From Typha latifolia (lineage: Eukaryota > Streptophyta > Magnoliopsida > Poales > Typhaceae): 64,000 bases of DNA. The notes beneath the pieces were generated by a model. It saw only the letters and a program-made list of their open reading frames with translations, was not told where the DNA came from and did not search any database. The position numbers and the translations under genes are program-made. The stretch covers positions 6,189,501 through 6,253,500 of the forward strand of contig CM034102.1 in assembly GCA_019914945.1 (NCBI GenBank). Reading direction: 5' to 3'. Shown here in pieces: positions 35,241 to 47,279 of this stretch (the stretch's first letter is position 1; every line of letters begins with the position of its first letter).

Positions 35241-36358
35241 ATACAGATTCTGCAACCTTCACATCTTGACAGATTACGTCTTGAGTGCTACTGAAACAGG
35301 CAACACAACCTCGAGGGTCACACAGAGACAGAGGTTGAAAGAAAACCACATAGTATATCCAGGGGAGGTGGGAGCGGGGGCGGGTGTGAAGTTGTTTGTC
35401 TTGTGATTGTTTTTTACGCTTAACTCTTCCCCTTTATTATATCATGATAGTGTGTGGTAGTTCAATTTATAGGATTATATTTTTCCACTACCAAAGTGGA
35501 ATTAGTGCAACCTAAATGTAAACGTGCTATGCTTATGCAGCATAGTACTAGAGCCTGTTTTGTTGATGCATAAAGGAAAACATGCATATTTGCACTATCA
35601 TGGAAGGAGTCGTGATTAGGAACTTAGAGCACTATCGGAAGAGGAGCAGCGATATAAATATGTGGATATTCCCCCTTCGGTTGGCTCTTATCGTGGTTTT
35701 ATGGAGTGCTTTAGGAGCATTTGGGTCCTTCCCTATTTGCAAATATGGGGAGTTAAGTGGCAATAGAAGGGACCTGATTTGATATGCAAAATTTTCTGAT
35801 TATGCATATATATATACAATCAAACAAATTGGACCACCATATAATATCCATTTTAAATAGGACCTGAGAGATGGCAAAACATAGCTGGTCTATTTTTTAT
35901 GACTCATTAAAACTTATATCCATCTCAATCATATTTGGATTGGACAGTCCTCCAGATACTCCAGATCCTGTTACAAGCTTGCATTATTGTATCCAAGAGG
36001 TGAGCCACAATGAGAAATTCGTGAAGAACCCTCCACATGACGAATGCAATCAGAGAATGCTTTTAGAGCATCTAGTTGCAATTCGTGCGTATGGTGGGCT
36101 TATCTGCAGATAACCCCCCTTTATTGTTCAATCCAATAGGGCTATAAACAAATGTATACCCAGATCAATTGATCTGAGATGGCTGAGGAACTACGGATGT
36201 TATTCAGATTTCATAATACTTGTGATATTGGATTTTGATACTTCTCCATGTTGCTGTGTGGGAAGCTTTTTCAGCTAAAGAACACAGTTTTTTTAACTTG
36301 CATAACTTACTTAGGGAACATTATTTTCCATCCTGAAAGTGCTTATTTACTTGTATAA

Positions 36359-36800
36359 ATGTCACTAAATTATTTCTAGGAGCATGGTTGACTTAATGAA
36401 AGCAACTTCTAATAAATTATCAGTTGACACTTACTCATTTCTGTGGAATTGCTCTATATCTATTTTATAGTGCCCAGGGAGAGAATTTCTGAGAGTTTCC
36501 CATGGCGTAATGCTTGTATTCTCTTGATGCACGATTAGTTTGAAAATGGTTTGCCTGCCAAAAGAGAATTTCTAAGAGTTCCCATGGCATAATGCTTGTA
36601 TTCTCTTGAATGGCTAAGTTCTTTCCTTGTTTATATGTCACTAAATTATTTCAAGGGGCATGTTTGACTTAATGAATGTAACTTCTATTATCAGTTGACA
36701 TTCATTCTTTTCTGTGGAATTATTCTATATCTATATTATAGTGCCCCCAGGGAGAGAATTTCTCACAGCATAATGCTTATATTCTCTTGATGACTTGCTA
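36359..36800 (+). repeat. Local duplication, about 170-base unit offset by 276 bases
   Basis: Copy 1 (36359-36531) and copy 2 (36635-36798) both run from atgtcactaaattattt to ttctcttgatg. A partial third copy of the last 60 bases (agagaatttct..cttgtattctcttga) sits between them at 36562-36622. Confidence 0.85.
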
Positions 36801-37900
36801 AGTTCTTTGCTTATGATAAACTGATTCATGATGCTAATTCTGATATAGTTTTGTTTGACTGTTATTTGTTTCTTTACAGCATGTTCTGCAGTCTAATTTG
36901 TAGTGGAAGGAGAGGATTATTGATAGTTTGACTCCAGCTTCTGCATGCATGAACTGTCATTACAGATGTATCTCGAAGCCAGAAGCTTGAATATATGGCA
37001 TTATGATAACTACATTCTTCAAGCATTTTGAAAAGTCCACCTAATTACAATGATAATGTCCCTTTCTTTTGATACAAAATGCACACTTTGGTCAGCCAAT
37101 AACCCTTCGAAAATCAAAAAGTCAAATGCATCAAGCTCTATCAAAGCCATAAGGTGTATTTTCAAACTCTTCTATATGATAGGTTTGCAAATGTTAGTTG
37201 CATTTCTTTAATGTGGGTCCAAAGTTTTTCCTAGTTATTTTCTATATTTTTTTTTTCTGATATCTAGCAATAGAGGCATCTTCTTTAGATGATTTCCTTT
37301 GTAAAACTTTTCTAGAGCTCATCATTTTTATTAGAAGGAATACATTACATAATACCATGAGATATTGGATTTGTTAACTGAGACGAGTCAAAATATCTTC
37401 TAGTTGCTGATTCAAATTTCAAATTTCAAATGCCAAAAGTTTTGTTTGTAACTATTTCATCCAAGGAAAGGAGCTTTTACAATTTACGGTGATTTCTTGC
37501 AGCAGGATGTTATTCTTCCTTCAGATGAACTAGGATTGGATATCGCAGGGATCATATTCTTTGCCGGAGTTTACCAACGATATTGCATTATAGATGAAGC
37601 TATTATTGTTATCATAAATTAATCAAGGAAGAACAATCTCTATTGCAGTTTTAAGGGGAAATCTCAACAAGTTCTTGCCTCTCCACAATTTCTTCTTAGT
37701 TCTTATGTGTATAATTAATCGAATTATCATAGAGAAAAAAAAAAAGGGAAGAAGAAAGAGCAGCTGCATCGAGGACTTGAGAGGTTTCAAATGCCAAAAT
37801 ATCAAGCATAACTTAAGTTTCCATATGTAGCCTCTTTGATATTAAGATGATGCCTCTCCAATATTCTAAGACGTGCTTTTGTTCAAGGTTGTTAATCCAA

Positions 37901-40626
37901 TAGTGTATTTGAAATTCCCCAGGTTTCTCATATTTTAATGCACTGATAGGTAAGTTTTGGAATATCTTTTAATAAAATTACGGTTTATACTTTATATTTT
38001 TATTTTTTATAAATTAAATTTTATAATTTAAAAAATATGTGTAGAAAATGCTTTGCTCACTTAGCCAAACTATAGAATAAGATAACTATAGTAGAAAGAG
38101 TACGAGAATATTTTGAGCTAAGTTATATTTACATAGTCTATATTCAATTTAACCCAATCTTAATTCAACCCAACCTGACATTCAACGCCAACCCAACATA
38201 TACTCAATTGAAATCAGATAACCAAATTTATCCCAACTAAGAACACAAAAAGTCGTAAGATTTGCTCATTTCAATTTTTATATGGAGAAGAGAAGTTATG
38301 TAAGAACTGAAATATATCCAACCTGTGCCTAAATACAAATCTAAGCTAGACCCAAATAAAAATAGTAAATCCAAGCTATACCTAATATATGACATTTTCT
38401 TTTTGTCGGATCTAATTGGATTAAGGAGAAAGAAGTAATTGTGTTGTGCCCAAAAACAGAGAAAAATGAACTAACAGTATTTTAGTTATTTTTAAAATAT
38501 ATATTTAATTTTGACGGTATATTTTTTTTTTCTTTCCAAATGGTGTTAGTTTAAATTTAACTTAAGATATTTTCTACACATATTCTATAAATCATAGGGC
38601 TTGATTTATAAATAGTAAAAATATATGATGTAAAATATAATGATGTTAAAAGATAAGGGTGTCAAATGCAAATTTTCCTAACTTTTATTCAAAATGAGGT
38701 GATTTCTCTATAATTAATTTGTTTTGGATTTTTAATACCAATTCCATAGTGCTATTCCTTTGAGCAAATTTAATGGTTAGAAACCAGTGAGATAACAGCG
38801 TTATCCATCGTGTATTCTTTAATCTTACACATGAATAAATGATAAATAATAAGATGTATTGCACATTATAATAAAAGCTAACACTATGTTAGATAACCAC
38901 TTGACCCAAGAGCTTAACTTGTTAATGTATCAATTATGTATATCATATCTTTAACAAGATTAACTTGAAAAACAGTAGCTACGACTAGCATAATGCTTAT
39001 GATCAAAAAAATGATTATTGTTGTCGGTAACAATCTAATTCAAACAGTTACAAAATTCGGGCCAATAACAGTATTAAAATTAATTTTAAAATATTTACAA
39101 ATGATAAAATATAGAATTTTGTATAAATTAAGCTTAGTGTTGAACACTATGTCTTTAGGACCAATTTATTCTCTATTAGTTATTTCCAAAACAATAGACA
39201 TCGATCTCCTGAGATAAGATAACTATCTTGTATATAAAAAGAAGTTATTGTTTGAGTGCCTTGTCGAACAAGAAAATGTAGTATTCTCTCTTAAGGTAAT
39301 AATGGAAGACTCAAGAATGTACCAACAGATTCTTATGCCCGACTTCTATCCTATTTTTAACAAATGAACAATCACATATGAAGAGGTGCTAAATTTCGGT
39401 TGGAAAACTATATGCTGCCAAAAGAAGCATCTGCTTGTAAAGTTTGAATCCTGACGGGTGCACCTAATCACATAATAAAAGCATTTGCTCGGATACAATA
39501 AAAAATAACTTCAAAAATTAACCTGCAAATTGTCAAAGCATCTATCAATGTATAACTTAAGTTAACCTGACCAAAATCAAATCAAGCTTAAAAAAAAATA
39601 TTGTCACGCAAGAACCAAGCCGGCGACGAGCACATGCAGGTGAGCTAAGTTGCATAAATTTCGCCCGAAGCCCTAGTAGAACGGGTACTTATATATTCTA
39701 TTAATTTACCATTATATCTATTTTAAAGCTAATTTTTATTCACTTTTTTTTAGTATTTAAATAAATAAATATATTATATTAAATATGTAGACTTTATGTA
39801 AACGTGAGTTTAAAATTTGTAGAAAATTTATGATCAAATCATGAAATTTCCAACAATTATTACAATAAATACTCCGAGACTTAGGATTTTTTACCCAACC
39901 ATTTAACTCAGTAGTCTTCCTCAGGTAGTGGTTTCCAAAGACCAGATTGGAAGCTGAACTCTATTACATTTGGTAGAAAAAAAAATAAGGAGAAAGAAAG
40001 AACCAACATTGATCTGAAGTGCTTGCATTTAATTCCTTTACTCTAATCCGCGTTTGTTTGTTTGTTTGTTTGTTTGCTTGTTCTTTTTTATTTCTCTCTC
40101 AGCAACTATGGTCTAGATTCACCTTATCTTCTCCCCATTATTTTATCTATATTATTTTTCTTTCCCCCCATTAGAGACATTCTTTTATCTATGTCGTTAT
40201 CTGGGAAATGTGGAAGGAAAGCTGAGAATATGGGTCTCTAATACTTAGTCATACTTGTAGTTAGAAACCGTTTATAATAATCTTAGCTTTACATTAAAAG
40301 ACTTGGAGTTAGACTCATAATGACATCATCTTCATCAACAAATGATATGATATTAGCCATCTCTTACCAATCTTTTATACATAATTTTTACTTGTTTATT
40401 ATTACTTACATGCTTATAATAATATCACCCCCACGAGCATCCACGCTTGAAGATGGTAATATATTAATCCAATAATTTAAGATCTCACATCCTTAGTTTG
40501 GTAAACTATGGACATTATTATCATACACCCATGCCTTTCAGGGGAACAGAAAGACAAGGAAGTAGTGACCCTAAAGCTCTCTGGTTACATATAATTATTA
40601 TTAGGGGAATTTATTACAAAATATTA

Positions 40627-40664
<38 letters not shown>

Positions 40665-40957
40665 TATTTATATCCAACTATATTGATTTTATTATTTGGT
40701 CCCTATATTGTACTTTTAATGTCTTAAAAAAAATACTTTGAGTTAATTTTAACCTAATAACAACCGACGAATAGAACATATTTTATTACTTTAAAAATAG
40801 AAAGTAAAAATAATTAGAATACTTCTCATTTGATTTTAAAATCTAATTCTACTTTTATTTTTAGTTTAAGCTTAGAAAACTTGCAGGCCATTTTGTATCT
40901 ATATATATGTAGGATGTAAATGACAATAAGAAGAAAAAACATGGAGTATTTTTAATA

Positions 40958-40991
<34 letters not shown>

Positions 40992-43900
40992 TAAGAGCTC
41001 GTATGTAAGAGTTTCCTACATTTTTTTATGTGTCACTGGTGTATTATCTGGGATGGACGGGTAAACCTGATTGTAGGAAATTCCTGCAGACTGGGCTCTA
41101 AACGATCTCCGTAGCCTAAACAATTGCAAATGGGATCTCTTTTTTACGTGTAGGAATATTCCCAACACGATTATGCACGAAGAGGAGGAGGATTAGTTGC
41201 GAGTGGGATTTGGTTAGGATGACATGGGCACCTTCTTAAACTAGGATTCCCTGCAGCCTTGGTGCACGAACTTCCTGCAATGAGATTATTAGCAACTCTT
41301 GGTTGGGTACTAAATCAGATGACTTCTGTTTCTAAACTCCCTCATTTGAGTATGGATTACTTTCTTAATAGATTTTAGTAATAGCAAAAATCTGGGCTCT
41401 TTAAATTGAAAGGTATTTTTTGTGCAAAAAGCCTAAGAATATGTCTTCTTCTTTTTTTCTCTTTGTGTAGGTCAAATTTACCTTCCTTACCCTATTATAA
41501 AAATACTGTGGGTTATGCCAAGCTTTTATTCGATTTTTAATTTCCAATTGATTTTTTTTTTTTGTTATCATTTGATAAAATTGGAAAAAGAACAATGAAC
41601 AGAAAACATTAAAAAAAAATCCTGGTAGCTGGCTGTTGTTGAGCTCTATTGCTCTATAGAAAGACCATAGTTTTATTTTGTCTAACTCTCCTACTCTCTT
41701 CTTTTGTATTATCTTTTATGTAGATCTAAGGAACAAAATAGCACGGTCTGCTAGCTTGTGTCTATAAACTATCTCCTCAAGAGGAATAGTTCAACTACAA
41801 TGTAGCCAATCTAAGTGAGCACTAAGATAGAACAACTAGTACACTAAGCCAAGAGCTGGTCAATAATCTACGTTGTCCAACTAAAATACTCTAATGGGTT
41901 CTTAAGCTTTTGATTAAGGGTCTAATTAGGGTATGACCTACTGGTTAATAAACTTCTCAGGGGCCATGCTGATGGGAATCCGCGTCGAGCACCGGCCTGC
42001 ACCATAACTGCCCGTCGATCCAAAGGCCATGATCGACACCTACGTGCATCGACCGGCTTATAATTTACCTAACTTTTAATAAAATCACTTTAATTACTCT
42101 TGCATTAGATTTCTTAATTTTGATTTGCTAATGCAATGTCAAACCTCCTTTGTTTGCAGTGGATAACTCAACAACTACTATTAGAGACAGACTGGAGGCA
42201 AACAATGTATGTGACCAATCTTTTCAAGAGAAATGGATTGCTCAATCTATCTAAATATGACTTGGAATTAAGGGAGATAAAACTAGTAGTTGGGATCTTA
42301 TAGATAGAAGAACTTGTGGTGCTCCTTATGGCCGACACCACTAGTGCGAACAATGCTTAGGATAGTGCCTATATTTTAAAAGTTGTCTCTTTTTGCTGAA
42401 ATTTCTAACGCGGTTCTTGACATATATATCAATATTTTTGTATCAGTTTCTTCTCCGGAGGTGTTCATTTCCAGTTATCTTCATCAGGTTGTTCACATCT
42501 CAAGATAGAAGTGCAAATATTTTATTTGAAGACCTACTATATATATAGAATGCCTTATATTTTATGTGCATTACTTTTGTTTCAGGTTATAGTTGGTAGA
42601 CGATTAAGGTTTAAATTAGAGCTCTTTATAATGCTTTACGTGGTAGAAGAGATTGTTTAGTAGCACTAGATTTAGAACTCTTATATATACAAAACTACTC
42701 TATATTAACAATAATTTCATAACTAACGAACAAAGAAAGGTCAATAATTTCATAATTATCGTCGTTCATTTTATTCAGTATTTCCGTAATATTAATTAGG
42801 GGTGACTTTGAACGTAATTAAGAAAAGCAAAAGACCTAATTATCAAAAAGATGAATTAGATTTTTTTTTACTTTTATTGTCAACTATTACCGACCTATTA
42901 AAAATGTCATATTAATTCCTAATCAAGACAGATTCAGGAGGAACAATAATGGCAATTGGCTGGTTTGCTAATCTACCTTGCAATAGTCAAAACTTGCTAG
43001 ATCTCCGATATCTACGGATTGATTCGAACATTCTCCTAAACTGGAAAGCTAGTTATCTTCTTCAAGATATGAACAACTTGTAGTACTCTTAATTAATGAA
43101 TAAATTTCTTCTCCATAAAATGGTCAAACTAGACATAATAAAATTAATGCCATCATGAATGAGGGTGCAATTAGTAACCTAGCAGCGGTGCACATAGAAA
43201 GATTTGCTTAGTTTTGAAATGTTTTTTTTTTCTTAATTTGTTTAACACCTTATTTCTTATAGGAACTTGAGAGCCCTTCAAGTTGTAGGCTAAGAAATAA
43301 TTGTTAGTTGTGCAGCCTCCATTGGGGGGGGGGTAAGGATCAGATTGCATGTTGTTTTATGTTTTTGAACCCTTCATCTCATTAAGAATTTTAAGAACCC
43401 TTCTCCACGATCACACCAACCTCTCTCTAGTTTTCCTTGTTGGTATTTCTTTATTCCCATGAGCAAATTTTTTTTCTCTTGGCAATTCATTTCAATACTT
43501 TGACATCACTTGTCACGTTCTAAGTTTCTAACAAATGGCCTCTTGCACCTTTAGCTGATTAATACTCCATCCCTTCTGTACTACTTGACTAGTGCTAGCC
43601 TAATGATGAGCTTATCATCTTCTACTCATGCTCTTGGACTGTTAGACTTAATGGTTTGGCCCTTATGATTGCCTCATGGGCAAAATCTGAGATAAATTAT
43701 CTTGGTCATATTTGCGCGAGTATTACCAGTTTCTTCTTCTTCTTCTTCTTTTTTTATAATTCCATTGACACTTCAATTCATGCCTTCTCTGAGTTGTATC
43801 GACCCCACTGTCAACTTGAAAAATGTATCTGCATCGATCGAGAATTAACAATTCGCGGATAATTATTGCTGGGGATTGGTCAAATTTATATGTGAAAAAG
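37901..43900. other. AT-rich spacer upstream of the bHLH gene
   Basis: No protein or RNA gene recognised. It contains ATT microsatellites (40629-40665 and 40963-40992), a GTTT run at about 40051-40076, and scattered short open frames without domains. About 41940-42350 is slightly GC-richer and may be a retroelement scrap. Confidence 0.45.
40629..40665 (+). repeat. (ATT)n microsatellite
   Basis: About twelve ATT units; a second run of about ten units is at 40963-40992. Confidence 0.9.
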
Positions 43901-43917
43901 TCCTTCAGAAGCAACTG

Positions 43918-43924
43918 TATAAAT
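43918..43924 (+). promoter_or_regulatory. TATA box of the bHLH gene
   Basis: TATAAAT lies 93 bases before the ATG at 44017, inside otherwise mixed sequence. Confidence 0.5.
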
Positions 43925-44016
43925 GGTCCAGGGCTTTGTGATGATCAGCAAATCATTGTATCACTACCTCTATCATTAGTCCTTCCTCTCTTCCCTATCC
44001 AAATTCTTTGAGAAGA

Positions 44017-45705
44017 ATGGAGCATGAAGGAGTTGTTCCGGAGGCAAGTTGGAGCTCTTTTGATGCAGCAGCGCTTGGCGAGGATTCTGAGATGATGATG
44101 GCACAGCTGCTCGGGAATCAATTCTTCGCAGATGAGCAAGAAGAAGAACCAATCACAGGAATGACATCCATGTTTTGGCCTAACCATGACGATGATCCCA
44201 ATTTTTCTTCTACTGATATGAGCTACAACTCATACTATTGGCCTCAAGCCAACTCTAGATCTAGTGTTGGTAATAGTACTAGTAGTTTCCTTCTTTCTGC
44301 ACCAAATTATGAAGCCTACTACTCGGGTGAACACAATTTAGCTCCATTGATTGCAAAAAGCTCTACACAGATGGATTTTTTCATTCCGGGAGATGAAAAT
44401 AACACCTCATATCTTCCTATAAGCCTCACTCGTGAATATGGCAGTCCTGCTGCACTAAATGAGGAAGCTAGCAGTTATGAATTCGCGAAGCAACCGAGGA
44501 CTGCTATTTTTTCTGATCAGACCTCACCAGCCACCAAAAGAAAGTCTGATATGGGTGATGATGAGGATGTCATGATTCATGGCAAGCATGATGCTTCCAC
44601 TATGGTTTCAAAAAAGAAGGCCAAGGCTTCAGCGCAAGTAAGTATTCAAGTTCCTTTATCTACATATCATGCTTCAAGTTTTCCGCAATATTTCTATAAG
44701 TGTAGTTCTTTTAGCATCCTGACTGAGGTAGATAATGTCAGACATCAAGGAGGGCTAAGAATTCAGAGTCTAAGAAGGATCAAGAGAATAGCAATGCTGA
44801 CTTTAATGGTCAGAGCTCCAGTTGCTACAGCTCAGAGGATGATTCAAGTGCATCTCAGGAGCAGAACGGGGGAACAAATGCAAGCTCTAGTTTAAAAAGT
44901 TCTATATCTCTGAATTCAAATGGGAAAACAAGAGCTGGTCGAGGGTCAGCAACTGATCCTCAAAGCCTCTATGCAAGGGTAAAACTAAAGTAATTACATA
45001 AACTGTTAGGAATTACTATCTAAGTATTTCAGAGTCCTGACTCTATTTCTGCTTTCGTTGTTTTCAACAGAAGAGGAGAGAAAGGATCAATGAGAGATTG
45101 AGAATACTACAGAACTTGGTTCCTAATGGAACTAAAGTAAGTTTCAACATGAAAAAAGATCTCCTGTTTGTCACTTCTTTATTATAGTTGGATTTTACAT
45201 TGTTCTCTTGACAAAAGTAACTTGTAATTAACAGTAGAATATTATCTGACAGGTTGACATTAGCACAATGCTTGAAGAAGCAGTCCAGTATGTAAAATTC
45301 CTGCAGCTCCAAATCAAGGTGGGCCATTTAGGTTATCTGATAGGTTTTATTTTAGATTCTTGAAAACAATAAGTCAATAACCATTTAATCTAATAGTAAA
45401 GAATGAGAAGTAATAGAATTGTTAAACAAGAAGAGAAATAGAGATTTAGTACCTGCCAATAGCTCATAAATCCAAAGATGATTATTTGCATTGACTTGTT
45501 AGGCAATGAACCATCACACATTTAGTTTTAAGCTAGAGTACTCTTTTTATGATTCAGTTGAGATATTTCCTGTATAATAACTTTGCCATTGTAATAATCA
45601 TGTGTGCAGCTTTTGAGCTCGGATGATATGTGGATGTATGCTCCCATTGCTTATAATGGGATTAACATCAGCCTTGATCTAAATATCTCTCCGCCACAAC
45701 AATGA
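44017..45705 (+). CDS. RSL4: bHLH transcription factor, RSL class (ROOT HAIR DEFECTIVE 6-LIKE)
   Basis: Five exons join in frame: 44017-44637, 44742-44978, 45071-45136, 45253-45318 and 45610-45705 (TGA). All introns are GT-AG and in phase 0, giving 361 residues. Residues 1-207 are acidic and low in motifs. The basic region and helix 1 read GRGSATDPQSLYARKRRERI and NERLRILQNL; helix 2 follows at VDISTMLEEAVQYVKFLQLQ. The end (LLSSDDMWMYAPIAYNG, then ISLDL) is the RSL family signature, found in RSL2/RSL4-type class II members. These nuclear factors promote root-hair elongation by activating cell-wall and secretion genes. I chose the ATG at 44017 because the open frame before it has no other ATG. 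Which class II paralogue it is cannot be fixed from sequence alone. Confidence 0.93.
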
Positions 45706-47279
45706 AATCCAAATGAAATCGAGTTGATGGCTAGTCAGAACAAAGTCGAAAGATGTCACATTTGTGCTGTTCATAGTCTTTGGTCTGTTTCAATTTTTTA
45801 ATTAATACATTTAATATAGTTACTACTTCTAATAAGTCATCTGAGGATGAAATCAGGAAGATAATATTGTATGGAGTCTTCTTTATGTCTCTGGGAGAAA
45901 TGACTTTCATGCTTACTGGGCCCAGGCCTAAAGGTTGTAAATGAGGTGGCAAATTTGCAGAGAAAAAATATAAATTTTTTATATAGTTCCTAGATCTGCT
46001 TCTTAAAGCATATTTTGTAATTCTTTTAATTGTTATAAGTTTCATTCAGAGCAGCACTCCTAGTTTGATCATCAATTCATTATTTAATAAGTTCTCTCTA
46101 TCTGAAAGGACCAAATAGCTTGACCTTAGAACCTGAAGTTCTATCAGAGCAACAAGTTCGCTCAAATAATGACTAAGCAGAAGATCGTGCAAATTATGGT
46201 CAAGATGAGTATCTTTTAGGGACAACAAAGTAGTTTCTGTGATATGTATCTACCTTCATTTCTGTTCTTTAAATAAAAAGAGGTTTTGGAGTTTGAAGTG
46301 AAATTAGGTTACATAGCGATACTGCTGAGACAGTAGGGAGCCCAAGGATCATAACCAGGTAAAGTCCAGCTATAGCCATTACTACGACATGCAAATCTCC
46401 AGCCATGTTCTTGATTTAAATAGTATTCCTGTTCTTGACTATTTATGTAACCCTTATTTGTTCCTGCTCTTATAATAAGTATCTTCAATTCTACAGAAAT
46501 TTATGCTGAAACATGAACTGAACCCTTATATTCAACATTCATTCTCTCCTTTTTTTCACTTTTCCTTTTTAACGTGTATGTTCTTAACTACCCAAGTTTC
46601 TTGATCTGTAAGCTTGTTCAATTCAGATGATCAGAATATTATAATCTGATTATTGTCATTATGTGACAAATGATGCTCCCAAGTATAAGCACCTGACACA
46701 TAGGTTGGATTAGAAAGAAAAAACGTTCCAAGTCTATCTTCGATTATCACACACCTTAAGGGACATTAAATTCATATATATATATATATATGTGTGTGTG
46801 TAATTCTACCAGTTTGATCAAGCAACTTGTCTATGATTGGAAGGAGCTTGATGACAAACTCATTCCTTTGATTAAATCGTAATCTGGCTAACCATCAGTT
46901 TTATGAAGAAATCCATTTTCCAAGTTGTCTTGCAAAAACTCCCCAACAACTAAACACAGTTAAAATTTGATTGTCTCATCTAAAAGTTGTGTTAGCATCT
47001 AACAGATTAACTAGACAGCCATTTAACACCTTTCAATCCAAGCATAACCAGATTTCAGATTTCTTATGCAGATATATTTAAAACATTTTGAGACTGAGAG
47101 CCGACGGCAGATTTTATTATGATAACTCAAAAAAAACATATATGCTACACGAGTTGCAAAAAATACCAGGGCAATCTAAAAGATCTGAATATATGGACTG
47201 AGATGTCAAACTATATCTACTGAGATCAAACTTAATTAATATCTTCTTCTTTCTAACTCCCTTGCTTGCTCCACTATTC
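45706..47279. other. Spacer between convergent bHLH and DUF936 genes
   Basis: 3' flanks of two convergent genes. No gene is seen. An (AT)n(GT)n run lies at about 46776-46800. Confidence 0.55.

Larger units (their letters stand above)
30000..37900 (+). other. Intron-like region with exon-like scraps; product unknown
   Basis: Three segments look exon-like by acceptor or donor sites and frame. 30330-30392 ends CTGCTTG|GTATAA. 35930-36111 is an open segment ending GGLICR and stop. 37504-37620 follows TTGCAG and reads QDVILPSDELGLDIAGIIFF..., then a stop. I could not join them into one frame and recognise no family. The rest is AT-rich, with local duplications. It may be one long gene, a non-coding transcript or a pseudogene. 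Confidence 0.2.

Noticed and set aside
44008..44016. Three extra codons before the bHLH ATG
   Set aside because: They begin with TTG; the first ATG is at 44017.
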